Positions 56,569-64,000 of a stretch of 64,000 bases of DNA are shown in pieces. This DNA comes from Diatrype stigma (lineage: Eukaryota > Ascomycota > Sordariomycetes > Xylariales > Diatrypaceae). The position numbers were made by a program, and so were the translations under genes. Numbering within the stretch: position 1 is the stretch's first letter; each line of letters starts with the position of its first letter. Where the stretch lies: the NCBI GenBank assembly GCA_022225965.2, contig JAKJXP020000014.1, positions 1 to 64,000 on the forward strand, given 5' to 3'. The notes under the pieces are model-generated. The model worked only from the letters and a program-made list of their open reading frames with translations, was not told the origin of the DNA and searched no databases.

Positions 56569-58271
56569 ATGAGTTCCTTACTCGCATCTCGAGCATGGAT
56601 CCGATTCTGCCGTCGTCTTCAGGTTCAGGTTGCGTCAACGGATAGAACCTATCATCGATTCTCAATTTCAAACAAACCCCCACGTGAGATCTCTCGGATC
56701 TGGATGACGATGGAGCGGCGTTTCTCCACTAGTCCACCTCGGAATGCATGCGGGTGCGCCGGCTCTCGCAGTTCCAAGCGGACCGCGTACATTGCGCTGG
56801 GTAGCAATCTCGGAGATCGGGTCGCTATGATCGAGCAGGCGTGCAAGGAAATGGACGCCAGAGGAATCCGCGTCAAGAGGACCAGCAGTCTCTGGGAAAC
56901 GGAGCCCATGTATGTTCTAGACCAGGACCGGTTCGTGAATGGAGCCTGCGAGGTGCGTGTCTTGTAATCGCTTATCACTTTCTCTTCCTTCCCCCTTCCC
57001 CTATTTTCCTCTCCAAATCTTAGACCCACCCCCTGAGCTGTAGCCACTACTAGGTAGAAACCGATCTCGAGCCCCTGCCCCTTTTGGATCAACTGCAGGA
57101 CATCGAGAGATCGATGGGCCGCGAGAAGCTTATCGACAAGGGGCCGCGCAACATCGACCTGGACATTCTCCTCTACGAGAATGAGACGATCGAGCACGAG
57201 AGGTTGCGCGTTCCCCATATCGGGATCGCCGAGCGCGAGTTTGTGCTGCGGCCCCTGGCGGAGCTCGTGCCGCACAAGGCGCTCGACGCCGCCAAGCCGT
57301 GGAAGCTGATCCAGGACTACCTGAACGAGCTGCCGGCGCCCGCGTCGTCGACCGGCAGCAGCAGCAACGAGCCGCTCTCGACCATGACCCCGATCGGCGG
57401 GTCGGCCGCGCCGCTGAACGCGCTCCGCGCGAACCGCCCGACGCGGGTGATGGCGATCCTGAACGTGACGCCGGACTCGTTCTCGGACGGCGGGACGCAC
57501 GCGTCGGCCGAGTCGCTGCGGGGCGCGGTGCTCGCGTTCGTGCGCGGCGGCGCGGCGCTGATCGACGTGGGCGGGCAGTCGACGGCGCCCGGGCGGCCCG
57601 ACGTCGGCGCGGCCGAGGAGCTGGCGCGCGTCGTGCCCGCCGTCGAGCTGATCCGCAGCCTGCCCGAGGCGCGCGGCGTCGCCGTCAGCGTCGACACGTA
57701 CCGGGCCTCGGTGGCCGAGGCGGCCGTCGCGGCCGGCGCCGACATGATCAACGACGTGTCGGCGGGCCAGCTGGACGCCGCCATGCTGCCGGCCATGGCC
57801 CGCCTCGGCTGCACCGTCTGCCTGATGCACATGCGTGGCACGCCGGGCACCATGAGCGGCCTGAACAACTATGACGCAGACAAGGGAGAGGGCGGGATTG
57901 TGGCGGCCGTCGCGCGCGAGCTGCTGGCCCGCGTCCGCGCCGCTGAGGCCGCCGGCGTGCGCCGCTGGCGCATCGTGCTCGACCCGGGCTTGGGGTTCGC
58001 CAAGGTCGGCGAGCAGAACCTCGAGGTGCTGCGGCGGCTGGACGAGCTGCGGGCCTGGCCGGGCCTCGAGGGCCTGCCGTGGCTTCTCGGCTCCAGCCGC
58101 AAGAGCTTCATCGGCAAGGTTACCGGCGTGCCGCGGCCCGTCGACCGTGTCTTCGGCACTGCCGCCACCGTCGCGGCCGCCGTGCAGGGCGGCGCCGACA
58201 TTGTCCGCGTCCACGACGTCCTCGAGATGGGCCAGGTCGTCCGGATGGCCGACGCTATCTGGCGGTACTGA
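56569..58271 (+). CDS. fol1: Bifunctional folate enzyme HPPK-DHPS
   Basis: Two exons, 56569-56952 and 57054-58271, with a 101-nt intron (GTGCGT donor, CTACTAG acceptor), encode 533 residues. I chose the ATG at 56569 rather than 56704 because the extra 45 residues (MSSLLASRAWIRFCRRLQVQ) form an Arg-rich amphipathic segment like a mitochondrial presequence. The HPPK domain starts at residue 73 (AYIALGSNLGDRV) and includes SLWETEPMYV, VNGACEVET and GPRNIDLDILLY. The DHPS domain starts near 260 with AILNVTPDSFSDGG. It continues with LIDVGGQSTAPGRP, VSVDTYRASVAEAA, MINDVSAGQ, LDPGLGFAKVGEQNLEVL, LLGSSRKSFIG and RVHDV. These enzymes make 7,8-dihydropteroate from 6-hydroxymethyl-dihydropterin and p-aminobenzoate. 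DHPS is the sulfonamide target. The dihydroneopterin aldolase part found in yeast Fol1 is absent and is presumably encoded elsewhere. Confidence 0.93.
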
Positions 58272-58991
58272 TCTGATCGTGGGGGGGCACAAGGTACCCA
58301 TCTATTTATCTACCTTACGTGCCCGTCGGATCTCGATTGAACAACGACTATATTCCGTGCCAAGTCTAAAGGAGAACGAAGATAAAGAAAAGTAGAAGGG
58401 TAGGGTGTGCTATTGAGCGTATCTTCGACGCTTCATCCGGAGCTTGGAGTCCGGTTGGTACTTCAACATCACCTAGCTCTGTATAAGTTTTCATCGAAAA
58501 GGTCTTCATCTCAGGAAGCTGTCTGGTCGGGGCCGTCGTTCCCTGTACACCTAGCTATTTCGTCTATAGTTTCGAGTCTAGGTCCTCATTAGTATAGCGA
58601 CGATGCTTCATGTATCAACTATCGTCTACGTACTCTGTCACCAGTCATCCGTTCGCGAGGTTCGTGATCCTCGGTCGTAGTCGTACGATCCTTTGCTTAC
58701 ATATTCCTATATGTAATCATTCCAGGATTCCTCCAACTTATGTCAGTGTTATGAGGGATACATGTTTTGGAAAAACAGTTATCTTGTTTATACTCGGCCC
58801 CTGGACTTTCTATAGGAGTATAATACGAGCCGGCGTAGGATCATATGTTCGTAGACGTCCGAGATATCGATAGTGGCGTCACACTTATCTCAGGGGAAAC
58901 CAACGCACAGCAACCCACCCACCCATGCTACCCAATAGAGGGCTCATAATTTTAAGAAATGTCATATATTAATTACTTTCTTAAATCCTCA
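58272..58991. other. Intergenic downstream of the folate gene
   Basis: 3' flank only. No gene or marked repeat was seen. Confidence 0.55.
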
Positions 58992-59238
58992 TTACTGTTT
59001 TAAGCAGTGCCCAGCATATGGTACTGCTTGACGTATATGAGGAATACAGAGCACTGCTCTGGAGTGCTCTGAATACAGAATCACCAGTATGGGGTCAATT
59101 AAGTTGTAGTGTAAAGCGTATAGAATTCAAGTACTCTGAAGGACTGCCAGGAACTCTTATATGGTTCCTGGCTGGTCTGGCGTAGGCTTACGTAATGTCA
59201 GGGAGTGCGTAGTACCCTTGGGCACTGCGTAACAGTTA
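58992..59238. mobile_element. Foldback-like short element with nested hairpins and TTA flanks
   Basis: The ends at 58995 and 59235 are imperfect inverted repeats (CTGTT, GCAGTGCCCA and GGTACT shared). TTA trinucleotides flank both sides (58992-58994 and 59236-59238). Inside are two perfect hairpins: AGAGCACT/AGTGCTCT (59048-59055 with 59063-59070) and GCCAGGAAC/GTTCCTGGC (59146-59154 with 59164-59172). There is no coding content. The 241-bp length, inverted ends and a 3-bp TTA duplication would suit a PIF/Harbinger-type MITE, but the ends have indels and only one copy is visible here. Confidence 0.4.
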
Positions 59239-60950
59239 AGTAACTTTCGGAAAAAACCGTACGATTTTCCGTAAGTTTAAATCGAGCTGATTAAGTTTCG
59301 AGTTCGTATTTTCGTAAACATGGTGGTTCAGGCAACAGACAATGTTCAATATAACTCCACGAATATCGAATTTGGCTTCGATTCAGCAGGTATATCTGGC
59401 TTGCTGGTTTTAGCCAGGGTGGATGGATGCGGGGAATGCAGTACGCATTGTGACAGTGTCACAGCATATCAACTGTGACCACAGGATCCAAGAAATTTTG
59501 CGTTGTACGATCCACACGGGAGATCATGTCAACACCAACTACCGAGCCCATGGCAAAGGAGGAATTAATTGGAAGTGCTTTAGCCAAGTGACTTTCTAGG
59601 GTTCTCACCAGCAACTCTCCATCCTTCAGATGCTATAGGTAGGATTCTACGGATGCTTCATTTCAACACGGCGAAGTCCTAAGTTATTGGAATGAACGGT
59701 AGACGGTCTCGCTTCAGGGGGTATATAGGCAGGGGTACAATAGCAACATGACAATTACGGCCATCACCCGCTCAGAAGCTACAGGGCGAATTCAGGGGAA
59801 CCGGTGTTAAGTAATCAAATATATCAGGGATCACATCAACAATGCAACCCTGGCCCGAGGCTGGCGCAACGAGAACCGTGGTTTTAGGCAGCGTCTTCTC
59901 TTCTCGTGTTAGATAGGTATCCGCACGTCTAACTACAATTTCTCCTGCATGTGTCTTCCAGCCAGCCTCACCCATCTCTCCGGGATGGCTGCCTACATAG
60001 TACCACGGGCTGAAATGGCTGCTCGTTGATCCTCGTAAATTACAACATGGCGCTAATCATAACTGTACGTTAATGGTAGCTGGTTGGTTACAGCCTGTAA
60101 TTCCAGTGTTGGTAACTGTAAGGCAAATTGGCCGGAGAGATAGATATTGCCACAAAAATATCATGGGAGCCTTATACCGGAACCGAAGCGATCCTGTGCT
60201 TACCCTCCAGCGTGAGCTGAATTGCCCTGAGGGCTAGACGCACGCTACTTCCCGTTCGTCTTATGCCCAATGCTAAAACGTCGCCTTTACCCATGTGACC
60301 CTTCTAATCATGCCTCGCGAGGTTGTCACGCAGCCCCTGGGGGGAAGATCACCCCAAATCCCCAAGCCTACCGATGTCTACCACAGTGTCACGGTAGGGA
60401 CATATTTCAGGATGATGAACCCCTTTTTCAACAACCACGTAGCCTTCCCCAACAGGCGGAGCACCTGCTATCGGGGCCACGCAGGGGAAGATCCGCTATG
60501 CCTATGGGAGCTGAGCCTACTACATACGTACATATGCAGCCCCCTTCCCCTCCCGTGGGTCCGTCCCCTTGGGTGCAGCTCACACAGCCTGCGCATACAC
60601 GGCTGCAGCCCTGATTCCTGCAGGAGGGCGATAACACTCATTGGCTGGCAGCCATCGCTGTCTTTGCGGCGAAAGAAAGGCGGCCCCTCAAGACATGGCT
60701 GGCAGTTGAACTATTGGATCGGCCAAGTGGCGACCCGAGTGGTGGCATCAAAGAAGCCCCTTTTCACTACTGCGAGTGCTATCCAGGGGAACTCGAACCA
60801 GGCCGGGCACGCCCGAGGCGACCCGCAATGACCCGACATGGCAAGACGCCCTGCAGGCGTAGGAAAACAGGCTTGCGTACAATACTACCCAGACTACCGT
60901 AGTTCTAATATGGGCAACCATATTACGGCTTGGGTACCTAGTCTGTCATA

Positions 60951-60974
60951 CAGGCAGGCAGGCAGGCAGGCAGA
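60951..60974. repeat. GGCA tetramer microsatellite
   Basis: About six CAGG/GGCA units. Confidence 0.8.
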
Positions 60975-62300
60975 CAGGCGCAGACGATGACTGGCCTGAC
61001 AATAGACGGTGACAACGTGTTGATAACGTACGCATACCGTTGAAATCTACGGTCCAGGATACGGACTGGACTCGATAGTCCAATATGTACCTACCATCGG
61101 AAACATCTTAAGACACTCTGCCATGGCGCATCTCGGTATCGGAAACGAAAGGCTACCTACCATGTAAGTCATGCACAGGCTTGAGGTTTGCCTTCTGCAA
61201 GGGCCCCAAGTTCGGTAGGTGGAAATCCTTACCGTTAGTTTCGCACACGCGGCAAGTGACGACGCCCCCTCTGCGCCCCGAAATGTGTTTCTCGGCAAGT
61301 CTGACGTTATACAAGCGCTTATTATGGTCACACAGCCCTTCTGAGACATTGCTACGTATGACTTCTATCATATCGACAAGGCAGGAAGGTAGAAGAGTGT
61401 TTGCTAACGCTAAGTTAGCGGTATCGATGGAATGCGTGGCGAGTTGGAGTAATGCAACCTACTATAGTAAGTATATACCTATTGCATATTTGAGCAAGCT
61501 TTACCAGATCAACTACATAGTATAGTGGTATATTCACTCTCCGTACAATATCCCGCCCCACTCCGGACCGAGAAGAGAGGGCTCTTCGAGTACACTAGGA
61601 CGGAGAAAGAATCTAGCGTCGCTTATTATGTCCGCACTATAGGCATGTGTTCCAATGCAAACTTGCATGCCCCCTCCTTATAGTAGCTTATGCAAGTTAT
61701 GGTAAGCGCTCCAAGCTCCAAGCATTTTCGTGTAACGCCGCCGCGCCGGTTTCGTACAACCTTCTGTACTACAGCTCCAGACGAGCGAGACCAGGGTCCA
61801 GAGAAAACTCTAGGGAGGAGGGAACAGGGGGAGGGGGGTGCAATATAACTCGCCTGCGCTAGCTCAAGCTCGCAGCTGGAGACTGAGTGAAGGAAAGCAA
61901 GCAAAGAATGAGAAAAGGTTTGCCCGTTCGTTCGTCTCGTCCGGCCCCTGTTCACACGAGGTTACATCTCGGTTCTTTAGCGGCTGGCTAGGTATGTAGC
62001 TAGGAAAGATCGGTGAGTCCCAATAATAACGAAAGTCTGAGTAAGACCAATACATAGCCGCGGCTTGATAACTAATTATATGTCACTGGTTAATGATAAC
62101 GGGGTAGACGAGAGCCCTTTCCCCCTCGCCGTACTCGCCCATATTCCCGGTTTCTTGTGCGTTTTGTGCCGTCGCGCGAGCGCATCTTGTCGGTCCTCTC
62201 TCCGTAGGGCTGAACCGTACGGGGGGGAGGCGAGGGGTGGAGGAGGTGGTGTAACGAATCCTGTTGGTTATCGACACATGCGCCTGACCCACATGTAGAA

Positions 62301-62325
62301 GGAAAGAAAGAAAGAAAGAAAGAAG
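62301..62325. repeat. GAAA tetramer microsatellite
   Basis: About five GAAA units with GGAAA at the edges. Confidence 0.8.
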
Positions 62326-64000
62326 GAAAAATGAAAGTTGACATGACAATACGCGCGAAGTATACGTTTAGCAACCAATATCCATGCGCCCACATAGTCA
62401 CACATGAATACAAACCAACAAAGAACCTAAAGAGTAGTTACTTAGCTATACCTAGTACGCGATCCAGGGTGTAATCAAGGGGGAGCAGGGTCCGGAGCAG
62501 GGCACATCCACATATCTACTCTTTTCCTTCTCTCTTTTCTCTGGCTCGTTCTAGCTTAGTTGAGTTATCTGATTATACCTGCTTGGTACGTACGATACCT
62601 GGGGCAATGGATATGCTACATGCACCGTCCCTGGCCCCCAAGTTGCGGCGCCAATCTCATTTCCGCGGCTGCGACTAGCGACTTATGTCGTAGTGACCAA
62701 GATCAAGCCTTAGATATACCCCTCCCCCCCTCCCCTCCCCTCAATCACGGGTTGATCTGACCAATCAGAAAATTGGCTCGTGGGATGAGACAACGAAAGA
62801 AAAAGAGAGGGGGGGAGTGGGAAGATTCCGCAAGCATGGCATCGGGCCCGACTGGCTGCTGCGCTCAGCTGATCATTACCTCATCACGATCCCGACTGGG
62901 CACTGTCTCTGGTGCGTGTGTAGATAGTTACATACAGCCATAAGGACAGTCCAGAACTTGGCAAGATGACGGTGACGCACTGCCAATGCTGAAAGACAGC
63001 GCTTCAGGTTCTAGAGCCGGGCTGTCTGTCTGTTTGTCAGCCGGCATGCCACTTATCGCTGTAGAGGGATCGGGACGGCAGGCCAGGGCAGGCCAGGGCT
63101 GGCCGAGCGATGCCGTACAGGACCGACTGCAAGGCGGTATCTCTCCGTCACACCGGTTGAAACGAGTACCGAATAATAGGTGTTGCGAATGTGAAGAATG
63201 ATGTGCTTCCAGGGGGCGGGGGCTCGACGCGGCAGACAGAGACATACATATGTAGGCAGGTAGATATATAGATAACTACTTAGCTTACGGCTTGGAAGGC
63301 CACTGAACTCACACACACATTGGCCTAATACGATGCAGCCGTCCCGTCCGTCTGTTAACTAAGTGGGAAAGTGTTCACTGACAGCAGAGAGCATGACCGC
63401 ACCTGCATCGGCGCGGTTTGAGGCTCAGCTCGCAGAATGTTGCACAATCTAGTCTGGACCGATGCTACTGCACGATTAGGGAACAGCCCTTGGAAAAGAA
63501 ATATCGTGGAACATTGCCCACGTTTAGGCACTTGGGCGCTTGCATACGTAATTGCCTCGGCAGTCTGTTTACTTCTAATAGTGATTAGTGAATCTTATTG
63601 CTTTCGGGATTTCATAGTCAGCTGAATATTAGGAACCTGATATCAATTTTTCCGGTGTTTAGGGAACTTGTCAACTAAGGTCTAGTTACCTATGTAAGTA
63701 GTTACCTAGGTATCTTCTGTGGACATCTAGCCTATTAGCATTAGGAAGGCAAAATGGTACAGTTGAGAACGATGAATATCGGGCCTCATTAGGTATCATT
63801 AAATATCATTGTTACAGGGATTAAAGCAGCAGGAATAGATGACACCTCATACTTACCTGGCGCTTGTTGCGACATGTTGCCCAGCTACGTACAGTGCTAT
63901 ACAGACCTATAATCGAACAGCCTGGAAGCCTATTAATATGAGTGGAGTTGCCGGAGAAGCACTAACACCACCAAAGATGTCGCTGAGTGATCCTGTTAAA

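Larger units (their letters stand above)
59239..64000. other. Intergenic, no gene seen
   Basis: The longest open stretch (60295-60831, 178 codons, +) has no family resemblance and is within chance expectation for this much sequence. Also present are a perfect 8-bp hairpin with a GCAA loop (60906-60925), a GGCA microsatellite (60951-60974), a GAAA microsatellite (62301-62325) and TACCTA-type words near 63680-63715. Confidence 0.45.

Noticed and set aside
56652..58301. 549-codon minus frame antisense to HPPK-DHPS
   Set aside because: His/Arg/Gly/Ala-rich shadow of the folate gene. The sense strand carries every expected HPPK and DHPS motif.
60295..60831. 178-codon + open stretch
   Set aside because: No recognisable domain, unusual composition, and within chance expectation for this amount of sequence.

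Overview
The window reads as nuclear DNA of a filamentous ascomycete (Pezizomycotina, most likely Sordariomycetes). The protein genes carry short introns (48-101 nt) with GT donors, CTAAC/CTGAC-type branch points and AG acceptors. One gene is an unmistakable CreA/CRE1 carbon-repression factor, and the other recognisable proteins (Rog1-type lipase, RBR ubiquitin ligase, HPPK-DHPS folate enzyme, class I nitronate monooxygenase, RAD51 paralogue) are of fungal type. Genes are sparse and GC-rich. They are separated by long, AT-richer intergenic stretches full of microsatellites and AGGTA/TACCT-type words. I found no convincing tRNA, rRNA, CRISPR or bacterial-style operon.

Layout. 1-5 kb: a small secreted hydrophobic protein (+) with two probable 5'-UTR introns, then a BTB-bromodomain protein (-). 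4.7-18.3 kb: a gene desert. 18.3-19.6 kb: cre1 (-), with a repeat-rich upstream region and a cluster of CreA-type sites. 19.6-26.9 kb: a second desert. 26.9-28.5 kb: a six-exon RAD51 paralogue (+). 32.1-35.7 kb: a 1213-residue DUF676/Rog1-type lipase (-). 37.4-40.0 kb: a four-exon RBR E3 ligase (-). 42.2-42.8 kb: a 584-bp MITE with TA target-site duplication. 43.6 kb: a small conserved-looking protein (-). 46.6-48.1 kb: a 524-residue unknown (-). 49.0-50.3 kb: nitronate monooxygenase (-). 51.2-51.6 kb: a doubtful small gene or relic (-). 51.7-53.7 kb: a broken DAL5-type MFS transporter (-). 54.6-55.8 kb: a broken proline-racemase-family gene, trans-3-hydroxy-L-proline dehydratase type (+). 56.6-58.3 kb: HPPK-DHPS (+). 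58.3-64 kb: no gene seen, but a foldback-like element at 59.0-59.2 kb.

The most interesting region is 51.7-55.8 kb. A transporter and a catabolic dehydratase are transcribed divergently from a shared 825-bp promoter. That promoter still holds four HGATAR sites, a CCAAT box and a CCGG-N3-CCGG palindrome within about 110 bp. Both coding regions are dead: the transporter has in-frame stops and a frameshift, and the dehydratase has two TGA codons and two 4-bp tandem duplications. This looks like a nitrogen-regulated hydroxyproline-use module caught in joint decay. A 10-N gap next to a 62-nt homopolymer lies inside the transporter remnant and is probably an assembly or base-calling artefact.
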